Assembly (NCBI RefSeq): GCF_000003605.2 | Contig: NW_003122927.1 | Location: forward strand, 84,665 to 94,667 | Source: Saccoglossus kowalevskii | Taxonomy: Eukaryota > Hemichordata > Enteropneusta > Harrimaniidae | DNA: 10,003 nt | Direction: 5' to 3' | Part shown: in pieces, positions 1 to 7,851 of the stretch | Numbering within the stretch: the first letter of the stretch is position 1 | How the letters are laid out: each line of letters begins with the position of its first letter | The notes under the pieces: generated by a model | Databases searched by the model: none | What the model was told of the DNA's origin: nothing | What the model saw: the letters and a program-made list of their open reading frames with translations, nothing else | Position numbers and translations under genes: made by a program

Positions 1-440
1 TATCAGCATTTTCACAAATTTAACTGTTTTGATTTGCTGAACAAAAACTGTCACTGCTCTTTGTATTAAATGCTGTGTTGTCTTTCCGTCTCCTGTTATA
101 ATTGGATAAATCCAGTAAATATCATATACGATGGTGACTTCAGACTTTAAATAAAATAATCTGATATCAGCAGCACATGGACTTGGGATGTGTTTAAAAC
201 TTAAGTGTATAATTGGGGTTCTAGCCGCATTGCATAATCTGTTAGTTATTTGGCAACTTTAACCTCAAAATATTTAGCCTATAACATTTTTTGCATCAAC
301 AAATTTATAGGCAATATAGGTAATAGTTATTATTAAGAACACATTTGTACGATTAACTTTTTTATCGTTTGTTCTGAAATAACATTTTATAAAATATATG
401 CATGAGCGCGTGTGTGAATTGTGGAAAACATGATATCAAA
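1..440. other. AT-rich upstream intergenic DNA
   Basis: No open frame, repeat family or RNA gene is recognisable. The stretch is AT-rich, with a local TATAAAATATAT near 389-400. That lies about 600 bp before the start codon and cannot be tied to a transcription start from sequence alone. Confidence 0.5.
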
Positions 441-580
441 AACAGGGTGACCCCCCTATTCGCACAACCAAAAACTGGGTAACCCCCCTACTGATCCACC
501 AACCCCCCCTAGGCCGAAGTAACTGACCAATCCCTAACCTCAGAAATAAACTTACTCCAAATTGGGGGGGGGGGGTGATG
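441..580. repeat. C-tract cluster followed by a G12 run (i-motif/G-quadruplex-prone)
   Basis: C6 runs at 451-456 and 483-488 and a C7 run at 503-509 sit in loosely repeated sequence (GGGTGACCCCCCTA, then GGGTAACCCCCCTA, then CCAACCCCCCCTAG). A run of 12 G follows at 564-575. The first two tracts share a GGGTRACCCCCCTA core 32 bp apart, which suggests a decayed short repeat. The C runs could pair with the downstream G run, or form four-stranded structures. Any role in promoter function is inference. Confidence 0.6.
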
Positions 581-589
581 GGCTGATTT

Positions 590-999
590 AGGTTCAAAAA
601 TTTTAATTTAGCTTTCTAATTTGAATTGTTTCCATGTGTACACTGTGTGTAGTCAGTCTCATCACACAACCGCCCGCCCAGCCTCATTTGTGGGCTTGTT
701 TTGGAAGATATCGAAGAGCATCTATGATGTTGGAAAATTCCTGTGACAATAGCGCCCCCATCAAATAAGGCATTCGTGGCACACCCGTCAATGTGGAACA
801 GGTTACGTTCGTTCACACTTTGGCACCCTTCACACTGAATGGAATAATCCGTTTGATATGCTAATTTGTTTGATGCGTCCCACACCCGAGAGTTGTAGTA
901 TCGCTACGTGGTTTGAACTTCAACAGGCTGGCACTTGCATTCTTTACGCTTGCCAGAGACTGTGGTATGGCATATAGAGTTGGGATAAAGTAGGTGAAC
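590..999 (+). promoter_or_regulatory. Probable promoter-proximal region and 5' leader of the ferlin gene
   Basis: GC content and CpG frequency rise here relative to the surrounding AT-rich DNA, up to the ferlin start codon. A CCGCCCGCCC motif at 670-679 (GGGCGGGCGG on the other strand) resembles an Sp1/KLF GC box. No convincing TATA box or initiator is evident. The transcription start, and any untranslated exon, cannot be placed from sequence. The opposite strand is unusually open here (see findings). Confidence 0.4.
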
Positions 1000-1093
1000 A
1001 TGGCTCTTCAAGTAACGGTAACAAATGCTACCAATCTGCCAAACATCGAGAAGTTTGGAAAAATAGATCCACAGGCAACGATCGTCTTCCAAG
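1000..1093 (+). CDS. Ferlin coding exon 1
   Basis: This exon encodes residues 1-31 plus the first base of codon 32, from the initiator ATG to ...TIVFQ. The donor at 1094 is GTAAGAG, a strong consensus 5' splice site, and it leaves a phase-1 intron. The split codon rejoins as G|GT (Gly32). Confidence 0.87.
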
Positions 1094-1731
1094 GTAAGAG
1101 CATGACAGTTTGTTTTCATGCCTTCTTGGTGCTGAGTTTGACATGGACAGACATACTTTTCAATTTATTCTAACATATCACTGTTATTTCCGTGTCTTTA
1201 TAACCATAGGTTCAAAAAAGAGAACAGAGGTAATCAAAGAGGAATTGAACCCGGTGTGGAACCAGGTACGTTAGCAATTGTTATTATTGTTGATGTACAA
1301 TTGTCACTTGTAACCCGACTTTTATTGGGAATATCCAGGGGTGGGTGGATCAAAGTATCTCCTCAGTCCGAAATATCTAGAGAAGTTTCACTTTATTTCG
1401 ACTTCCTGTCGAAGCCGACTACCGCGTAAGTTGTCTTATGACTGGATCCACCACTGACAAGGACCTAGCTCCGTGGCGAGGAAAATATAAATTAAGTTGC
1501 TTCTTCCAAGATCACGATTGGATATTAACAATAGCACATTTGCTTGAATTTGAGCAATCAGTCGCTTCGTTTGGAAGCTGGTATAACAAGTGTTAATTCG
1601 TGCATGGATGATAAAGTTTCTGTTTTATTTCGTATATAGAAATTTGAATGGGATTTAGGCGGAAAACCACTGGAAAGCCACGATGAGATCGAGGTTTACG
1701 TTAAAGACTGGGAAAGAGTCGGAAGAAACAG
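1000..1731 (+). CDS. Ferlin family protein, N-terminal C2A domain (5' partial gene, join 1000-1093, 1210-1265, 1640-1731)
   Basis: Ferlins are large tail-anchored proteins with multiple C2 domains that act in Ca2+-dependent vesicle fusion and membrane repair. Splicing the three exons gives about 80 residues beginning MALQVTVTNATNLP. Visible C2A marks are the first beta strand (LQVTVTNA), loop 1 with FGKIDP (Asp23), the KKRTEVIKEELNPVWNQ stretch (residues 34-50), KFEWDLGGKPL (51-61) and VYVKDWERVGRN (69-80, Asp73). Loop spacing and the NPVWN and KD-x-E-x-x-G-x-N motifs match the first C2 domain of dysferlin and myoferlin. Asp23 and Asp73 are candidate Ca2+ ligands. The start is firm: TAG at 991-993 is in frame upstream, and the context AACATGG has A at -3 and G at +4. 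The rest of the protein, normally near 2000 residues, lies downstream of the window. I cannot say which ferlin type it is; the sequence looks closer to the dysferlin/myoferlin branch than to otoferlin. Confidence 0.88.
1094..1209 (+). other. Ferlin intron 1 (phase 1)
   Basis: A 116-bp GT-AG intron runs from GTAAGAG to CCATAG. It contains no features beyond its splice sites. Confidence 0.85.
1210..1265 (+). CDS. Ferlin coding exon 2
   Basis: This 56-bp exon completes Gly32 and encodes SKKRTEVIKEELNPVWNQ (residues 33-50), the most family-typical stretch of the C2A domain. The acceptor is ...ATAACCATAG before 1210 and the donor is GTACGT at 1266. The following intron is phase 0. Frame continuity with exons 1 and 3 supports both boundaries. 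Confidence 0.88.
1266..1639 (+). other. Ferlin intron 2 (phase 0)
   Basis: A 374-bp GT-AG intron runs from GTACGT to TATATAG. It includes the possible hAT-like mini-element at 1336-1456; the remainder shows nothing recognisable. Confidence 0.85.
1336..1456. mobile_element. Possible degenerate hAT-like MITE in intron 2
   Basis: The left end CAGGGGTGGGTGGATC and the reverse complement of the right end, CAGTGGTGGATCCAG, align as imperfect inverted repeats with a four-base gap. CAGnGGnGGATC-type ends are seen in hAT transposons. A TTCGAC-TTCCT-GTCGAA hairpin (1397-1413) lies near the centre. No 8-bp target duplication is present (flanks GGAATATC and ACAAGGAC), so this is either old or a chance resemblance. 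Confidence 0.3.
1640..1731 (+). CDS. Ferlin coding exon 3
   Basis: This 92-bp exon encodes residues 51-80 (KFEWDLGG... to ...ERVGRN) plus two bases of codon 81 (AG, probably Arg). The acceptor is TCGTATATAG before 1640. The chosen donor, CAG|GTTGGA at 1732, has good -3 to +2 and +5 positions but is otherwise weak. It is preferred because related ferlins continue after G-R/Q-N-R/K with a (F/L)-(L/I)-G motif that the downstream sequence lacks. An alternative donor GTAATA at 1761 would add about ten non-conserved residues. Confidence 0.83.
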
Positions 1732-1775
1732 GTTGGATATATTTTCAGTTCATTTGTCGGTAATATTTTTTTGTG

Positions 1776-1800
1776 ACTGCCGTTATATTATCACGGCAGT
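1776..1800. repeat. Short perfect inverted repeat
   Basis: ACTGCCGT (1776-1783) and ACGGCAGT (1793-1800) form a perfect 8-bp stem around a 9-base AT-rich loop, about 45 bp into intron 3. It stands out because it is GC-rich in an AT-rich setting. Function is unknown; an intronic RNA hairpin near the weak exon 3 donor is possible. Confidence 0.5.
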
Positions 1801-1937
1801 GCTCTCGCCTCATAATAATGGCAATGACATGGGATGGTATGTTGTGATAGTGGGTGGGGTTTTAATAGCATGTTTATGTTTTACAGGCAATTAATCACAG
1901 AGGAGTTAGATTCTCCCATATGGAATATTAATATGGA

Positions 1938-1958
1938 ATACAATTAATATAATTGTAT
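1938..1958. repeat. Perfect AT-rich hairpin
   Basis: ATACAATTA and TAATTGTAT pair over nine bases around a 3-base loop. Just upstream, CCATAT (1916-1921) and ATATGG (1931-1936) form a second small inverted repeat. Both could be chance in such AT-rich sequence. Confidence 0.4.
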
Positions 1959-2332
1959 GCCTACTCATTTGTGAAGTCAGTCAACTATGAGTTGATTATT
2001 CCAGTACATTTATATGGTTAGCAAAGTTGTGTATTTTAAATTATTTAAGGTTTTTAACCTAAATAGCCGTTGGCATTATGTATTACCTATAAACTATCTA
2101 TTGCCATGACAACACCACTGACCTAACTAATACATTTTGTTGAAATCAATTTCTAGGATCTAAAAAGCAATTTTTTAAATATTTTAGATTTTCAAGTATT
2201 TCAATATTTTGAATTTTGACATGTGTGCATAGCATCTGCTATTCATTAGCAGTGATAGTAGGTTACAGGCTTCAAATCGTGTATTGTTGTAGATTTTAGA
2301 TGTGCTAAGAAAGTGATACCATGAAAAGTGGT

Positions 2333-2346
2333 GATAATAATAATAA
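2333..2346. repeat. Short (TAA)n microsatellite
   Basis: About four consecutive TAA/AAT trinucleotides lie some 45 bp before the MITE. Confidence 0.6.
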
Positions 2347-2390
2347 ATGTATTACATCCTAAATAAATAGTTTCCACTAATAAAATATTG

Positions 2391-2598
2391 TACTGTGGAA
2401 TACTTTATTTTCGCTGGAATTAATTTCGCTGAAAGACTTTTGAGCGTTTTGTATGGAATTTATTTTCACTGATTTTGATGAGTTTAATGTGAAATATAGG
2501 AAAAAAAGTATATTCGCTGGATTTTATTTTCACGGAATCATCCGTTCAGCGAAAATAGCGAAAAGAAATTCCAAGCGAAAATAAAGTATTCTACAGTA
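2391..2598 (-). mobile_element. MITE with ~40-bp terminal inverted repeats and TA ends (copy 1)
   Basis: The left end TACTGTGGAATACTTTATTT and the reverse complement of the right end, TACTGTAGAATACTTTATTT, differ at one base. The similarity continues through TTCGCT-GGAATT-TTTCGCT for about 40 bp with small indels. TA at both outer edges fits a TA target duplication, as in Tc1/mariner-type MITEs. At about 208 bp with no coding potential it is non-autonomous. Internal GCGAAAAT-type motifs recur in both orientations, making it a partial foldback. It is homologous, in opposite orientation, to the two elements inside the minisatellite (6031-6240 and 6994-7203). This copy is the only one of the three with both ends intact. 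Confidence 0.85.
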
Positions 2599-4100
2599 TG
2601 ATATACAATACATATACATATAATACTAAAGTAAAATGTTGGTCACTGCTATTTCTGATCTCAAATATTTCGTATTCACCAGCTTGGCTTATTATTATAT
2701 CTTCTTTTGAACTCATATTTGAATATCTGAACATCACTTTTTTTAATTCTTCTGCAATATTGATATTACTAAATAACTTTGTGTTTGATACCTGATATAT
2801 TCTATAAAGATATACATCCTTCTTTCAATGGTGATATCAGGATAGACTGAATCGAACATTCCCATCTGAATAAATATAAAATACCATTAGTCAAGAATTA
2901 CTACTAATAAACACCAACAATATTTTGCTTATTAGTGTTTAATTCACAAATTCATTTTCTGTAATTAACAATACAAATGTCAGACTTTTGTTAATTATTA
3001 AAAGTTAACAACCTCTTATGTAATTGCATCAGATGGGGATAGTAAATGTACATTCTAAATGTTACAACTTTACTAGAAATTTAAATAATGAGGTATTCAT
3101 TAATTCAAATAATAACAATAAATCTTGAAGATATTTGGGACATATATTTATACTGTATATGGCTTAATTAGGGTTTTACTTTTTTTTTTTTTTGTATTTA
3201 GACAAAAATTCTATTTGGATCTTTGTAAAGAAAAATACACATCTCATGTTCCTGCTTTGTACAATAAATTTATGCAAAATAAAATCCACAAATTATGAAG
3301 CAACCTGGACAATTCCTCCATTTCTTAATATGAGTATTTAGCTTATTTCTTCTAACAGCTATATTATACTCAATTTCTTGGAAGGGTTTTACTTTTTGCT
3401 GAGAGGTAAATTGGCTGAATTAAAACCTGGTAAACCTGCAAAGTTATCAATAAAATGTAGTATTGTACTGTAACATTTTATTCATTAATTTCCTTCATGA
3501 TTTGTGATTATTTGGATTTTCATCTCTGGTCTAACTTTCAGATACTTTTACCGATTGACCAATCATCAATTACTTAAATAATAAATAAATATAATGAAAA
3601 CCTTACTTGCCTACCCAACATTTTGTTAGCCTGTCACTGCATGTGGATCCAACATGTCAATCACATATGAGATGCACATTGTTTGAACTATGTAAATTGT
3701 ACAACATCCTGGACACATTATCACCTTCTTCCATTCAGTATAGGAATATTACACATAATTAGCTCATGTTTATTCATGAACTATGGATGATGTGTCTATT
3801 ACATAGTCATTAATCTATTTCCTGTGTTATAAATTATTAATATGTACTCGTGTATTAGAATATTTAACTGAAGACGATTAATGTTTGCAAAGAACTCAGT
3901 CTTTGATAATAATTCCCATGTGGGAATAATCCCATTTGTTTTATTAACATTTGTCTATAGGCATGTTTTATTTATTGTGAATGTCGGTGACATTAAACAA
4001 AATATATTTTCAATATAATAAATAAATGGAAATATTGATCAACGTTTGTTTAATATTTTTATATTTGTTTAATTTACTGTTAATGTTTTACAAAATATTT
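2599..4100 (+). other. AT-rich intronic DNA without recognisable genes
   Basis: No exon, RNA gene or repeat family is recognised. A run of 14 T lies at 3180-3193. A 65-codon open frame at 2598-2795, starting just at the edge of the MITE, is low-complexity and has no features of a gene. Confidence 0.55.
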
Positions 4101-4109
4101 ACAGCTGTT

Positions 4110-4158
4110 AAATACACAGTAGCATTGCTATGGCAGTATCGTTAAACTGTGTGTATTT
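4110..4158. repeat. Imperfect inverted repeat (hairpin) with inner stem
   Basis: AAATACACAGT (4110-4120) pairs with ACTGTGTGTATTT (4146-4158) apart from a 2-base bulge. Inside, ATTGC and GCAGT can form a small second stem (one G-U pair) around TATG. The loop includes TGGCAGTATCGT, which also occurs near the 5' end of U4 snRNA, but the flanks do not follow U4. It could be a structured RNA or chance. Confidence 0.4.
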
Positions 4159-4438
4159 TGAAGCAATATGTATAAATATAAAGTGTTTTTTGTTTTATAT
4201 TAGAGGATATTACCCTGGGTTATCACATTATATGCTTGGTATTTGTAGTATTACTCTATTACTGGTATAAACTTGAGGTAAAATGTTACTCAGGAATTTT
4301 TCACATGTGTACACATATAGCAGTGAAAATATTTTGTGTTGAAATTTGTCTGCAGTTAATTGTTTTAGTGTTAGTCAGTCAGTATTTAGTCAGTGTGTAC
4401 ATTTGTACGTTCACTGTCACTCTTTTTATGAAAAAAAA

Positions 4439-4487
4439 ATGTAAAATATACATGTAAAATATACATATAAATAAATGTAAAATATAC
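4439..4487. repeat. Three copies of a 13-bp repeat
   Basis: ATGTAAAATATAC occurs twice in direct tandem (4439-4451, 4452-4464) and, after a 10-base AT-rich spacer, a third time (4475-4487). All three copies are identical. This is a simple-sequence expansion next to a poly-A run. Confidence 0.75.
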
Positions 4488-5724
4488 ATTGAAATGCCAT
4501 TTTAGCAGCCGTTTCCATAGACCAAGATGAAAACCCTCAGGAAATATTGTTAATTTTGTATTACTTCTAGACATCAACAAGTAGGACACTGTTTATATTT
4601 TTTTTAATACATCTACAAGCCAAATTCTGAGGTAGAAAACAATGGTAAACTGCTCTAAAACAGATGAAACCTGCTATATTTACTGTATTTTATCAATTTA
4701 TATTTTCTCATATTTTTAAATCATTCTTGTAAAATAATTTATCAAATATGTAAAAACAAAGAAAATAACAATATTTTTACATTTGTGTAACATTTTACCT
4801 TAACTGAAACGTTTAAAGTCAACTTTTGTTACAAAATACATACATAAAATTTTTCCTTATTTTAAAAGTTATTTATAATCAAGACCCTACCTACAGTTAT
4901 GGAAAATTAGGTCCAAAGTTAATTGAGAAATTACAGAAAAGTGCATAAAAATGTGGATTTAATGGGGTCCAAAGGGTTTATCATATGTGAATTCAGTCAA
5001 AATTTAGGTCAATTAAATGTTTCATAGTGTCCAGAATAATTTTGAAAATCGTTTATTTATTTTTACCTCATTGACATAGACATATGACATTTAATAACCT
5101 TTGCCATATGGAAATATACACATTGGGTTTGTCAGATAAAAATCTAAAACGTTCGGTACATTTAACCAAAATTTGGGCTGAATTTTTGTTTACAAAATGA
5201 ATGTATGTGACAGTTTTTTTCAGTAGTGAATTGAAGATTGTTTTTCTCTGGTCAAATTATTTGTACCGGTATAATTTATAATTCATTACAAATGGGAATT
5301 TGTCTGCACACTGCTTTTCTGAAATAATTCTGGATGTTGTTCAGTATAATAGTCTGTCAATGTATTAACAATATGTAACAAGATTATTTGAGGTTTCTTG
5401 ATGGGACTGTAAAAGAACAATAGACCAGGGATTGAATTCAGCCAGACTTCTGCCTGTCACAAGCCTATATAAAAAAGCAAACCTTATTTTAGGTCTCATT
5501 TAATAGATAGAATACCTTCCTCTGTTTCATCAACGGCTTGACTGTTCTTATGTAAATAGACAATTGTATCTACTGTGCTTAAAACCACAGAGGAAATTAG
5601 TTTTCTCTCATCTCCAGTGAAGATAATCCATTTTAACTACTTTAGCGCCTACTTAGTATTTCCCAGGAAGTCTTAAATTATTAACTCAGCTTTGTCATTT
5701 TTAAGGCTTGAAAAGTTTTAGAAT
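4488..5724 (+). other. AT-rich intronic DNA, nothing recognised
   Basis: No coding or RNA feature is evident. A separated inverted repeat (TTCCTCTGT near 5518, ACAGAGGAA near 5587) has a long spacer and is weak. GGTCCAAAG recurs at 4910 and 4966, probably by chance. Confidence 0.5.
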
Positions 5725-6030
5725 GTGTCTATGTTATCGCTACTGTTTCCTATAGTATATGTGTCTATGTTATCACTACTGTTTCCTATAGTACATGTAT
5801 ATGTGTCTATGTTATCGCTACTGTTTCCTATAGTATATGTGTCTATGTTATCACTACTGTTTCCTATAGTAAATGTGCCTATGTTATTGCCTACTGATTC
5901 CTATAGTATATGTGCCTATGTTATTGCCTACTGTTTCCTATAGTATATGTGCCTATGTTATTGCTTATGGTTTCCTATAGTATATGTATGTTATTGCCTA
6001 CTGATTCCTATAGTATATGTGCCTATGTTA

Positions 6031-6240
6031 TTGAATACTTTATTTTCGCTTGGAATTTATTTTCGCTATTTTCACTGAAGGAATTAATGATTCCGTGAAA
6101 ATAAAAACCAGCGAATATACTTCTTTTCCTATATTTCACATTCAACTCATCAAAAATCAGTAAAAAAAATTCCATATAAAACGCCCAAAAAGACTTTTCA
6201 GCGAAAATTAAATCCAGCTAAAATAAAGTATTTCACAGTA
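6031..6240 (+). mobile_element. MITE copy A inside the minisatellite
   Basis: From GAATACTTTATTTTCGCTTG to the right terminus TATTTCACAGTA, this matches the reverse complement of the element at 2391-2598, with scattered substitutions and small indels. The right end is intact. The left end lacks the outer TACTGT and joins the minisatellite directly within TTATTGAATAC, so no clean TA duplication is seen. That suggests a rearranged or truncated left junction. Confidence 0.85.
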
Positions 6241-6993
6241 TATGTACATTATGTTATTGCTTATGGTGACCTATAGTATATGTGTCTATGTTATTGCCTA
6301 CTGTTTCCTATAGTATATGTTCCTATGTTATTGCTTATGGTTTCCTATAGTATATGTGTCTATGTTATTGCCTACTGATTCCTATAGTATATGTGTCTAT
6401 GTTATTGCCTACTGATTCCTATAGTAAATGTGCCTATGTTATTGCTTATGGTTTCCTATAGTATATGTGTCTATGTTATTGCATACTGATTCCTATAGTA
6501 TATGTGTCTATGTTATTGCCTACTGATTCCTATAGTAAATGTGCCTATGTTATTGCTTATGGTTTCCTATAGTATATGTTCCTATGTTATTGCTTATGGT
6601 TTCCTATAGTATATGTTCCTATGTTATTGCCTACTGATTCCTATAGTATATGTGTCTATGTTATTGCCTACTGATTCCTATAGTATATGTGTCTATGTTA
6701 TTGCTTATGGTTTCCTATAAGTATATGTGTCTATGTTATCGCTACTATTTCCTATAGTATATGTGCCTATGTTATCGCTACTGTTTCCTATAGTATATGT
6801 GCCTATGTTATCACTACTGATTCCTATAGTATATGTGCCTATGTTATTGCCTACTGTTTCCTATAGTATATGTTCCTATGTTATTGCTTATGGTTTCCTA
6901 TAGTATATGTGTCTATGTTATTGCCTACTGATTCCTATAGTACATGTGCCTATGTTATCACTACTGATTCCTATAGTATATGTGCCTATGTTA

Positions 6994-7203
6994 TTGAATA
7001 CTTTATTTTCGCTTGGAATTTATTTTCGCTATTTTCACTGAAGGAATTAATGATTCCGTGAAAATAAAAACCAGCGAATATACTTCTTTTCCTATATTTC
7101 ACATTCAACTCATCAAAAATCAGTAAAAAAAATTCCATATAAAACGCCCCAAAAGACTTTTCAGCGAAAATTAAATCCAGCTAAAATAAAGTATTTCACA
7201 GTA
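6994..7203 (+). mobile_element. MITE copy B inside the minisatellite
   Basis: This is the same length as copy A and differs from it at one base (A at 6187, C at 7150). Both junctions with the minisatellite are also the same, including the truncated left end. It therefore arose by duplication of the copy A locus rather than by a second transposition. Confidence 0.88.
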
Positions 7204-7296
7204 TATGTACATTATGTTATTGCTTATGGTTTCCTATAGTATATGTGTCTATGTTATTGCCTACTGTTTCCTATAGTATATTTTCCTATGTTATTA

Positions 7297-7803
7297 GTCC
7301 ATGCTCGAACGCAGTCCTATAACAAGGACTTATGTTTTGACCTCTGTGCGTCTGTGTTTCTGTCCGGACCTGTGTCTTATACATGCCTGGACCAATCACA
7401 ATCAAACTTCACACATACATGATATGCACATCAAATTGTTTCACGATCTGATTTAAGATGGCCGAATAGCGGCCTGGCAGCCATTTTGTTTTAATGAATG
7501 TGATTCTAGTGCCATATCTCTGACTTGCTTTGACTGATTATGTTCAAATTTTGAATATTCATTATAGATCATGTCATATATATAAAGATATATTAGTTTG
7601 ATGATCCTATTAAAAATGGTTGAATGGTGGCCATTTTTGTGCTAAAAATCATCAAATATCAAGCGTTTCTGGCATTTATGGGTGGATTTTGTTCAAACTT
7701 GGTACATACATTAGACATAATGGTTCCTGATGCACGTCATTTTATTTTCTCAGATCGGATTCAGAATGGCTGACCAGAGACCATTTTGTTTTAATGAATG
7801 GAC
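7297..7803. mobile_element. Putative non-autonomous element with short inverted ends, inserted at the array's right edge
   Basis: The sequence changes abruptly from minisatellite to unrelated DNA here. TAGTCCAT (7295-7302) is exactly inverted as ATGGACTA (7798-7805), consistent with GTCCAT termini flanked by TA. Beyond the right end, CTATAGTATAT at 7803-7813 resembles the minisatellite again, as expected for an insertion into the array. No open frame of interest is present. The inverted ends are short, so this reading is tentative. A dispersed repeat without transposon mobility is the alternative. Confidence 0.45.
7402..7795. repeat. Three divergent ~150-bp tandem repeat units within the element
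   Basis: Matching landmarks recur in the same order: TCAAA-TT at 7402, 7544 and 7693; GATC at 7445, 7603 and 7753; and ATGGCC/ATGGTT/ATGGCT at 7458, 7616 and 7766, each followed by a CCATTTT motif. Units 1 and 3 share the 19-base string CCATTTTGTTTTAATGAAT. Spacing is about 142-158 bp. The divergence indicates an old internal amplification. Confidence 0.65.
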
Positions 7804-7851
7804 TATAGTATATATAGTATACATGTGATAAATATCCATATGTTATTTTAT
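7804..7851. repeat. Possible decayed minisatellite unit
   Basis: CTATAGTATAT, then ATGTG, then TATGTTATTT occur in the same order as in the 36/37-bp unit, with an extra AT-rich insert. If real, the minisatellite once extended past the 7297-7803 element. Confidence 0.4.

Larger units (their letters stand above)
5725..7295. repeat. 36/37-bp minisatellite array, interrupted by two MITE copies
   Basis: About 30 units run head to tail, most ending in CCTATAGTATAT. Array segments are 5725-6030, 6241-6993 and 7204-7295. Three subtypes are visible: a 36-bp form with TTATCRCTACTG, a 37-bp form with TTATTGCCTACTG, and a 37-bp form with TTATTGCTTATGG. The 36-bp form is concentrated at the left edge (units 1-4) and again around 6722-6830. 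Some units carry the variant end AGTAAAT. The 36-bp units are a multiple of three, so they give a repeating VSMLSLLFPIVY translation, but the 37-bp units break the frame and no gene is implied. The right edge passes into a different insertion at 7297. Confidence 0.93.

Noticed and set aside
2598-2795. 65-codon + strand open frame beside the MITE
   Set aside because: It is a low-complexity, AT-driven hydrophobic translation with no splice context and no recognisable domain, and its start falls at the transposon's edge.
4127-4143. U4 snRNA gene or pseudogene suggested by TGGCAGTATCGT
   Set aside because: Only 12 bases agree. Neither the upstream 5' end nor the downstream stem sequence of U4 is present.
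4236-4589. Overlapping open frames on both strands (4236-4457 + and 4386-4589 -)
   Set aside because: Both are rich in residues encoded by AT-rich codons and run through simple repeats; chance is the simpler explanation.
5430-5500. tRNA-derived SINE on the reverse strand, from a B-box-like GAATTCAATCCC
   Set aside because: The first B-box bases do not match and no A-box sits at the right distance upstream; no poly-A or repeat tail follows.
5725-6098. Open frames with repeating VSMLSLLFPIVY-like segments, also at 6870-7061
   Set aside because: They are translations of the 36-bp minisatellite units and then of the MITE. The 37-bp units break the frame, and the two frames end in the same MITE-encoded tail only because that block is duplicated.
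5725-7295. CRISPR array, from regular ~36-bp repeats
   Set aside because: Units are contiguous with no unique spacers, and the context is a eukaryotic intron; this is a minisatellite.
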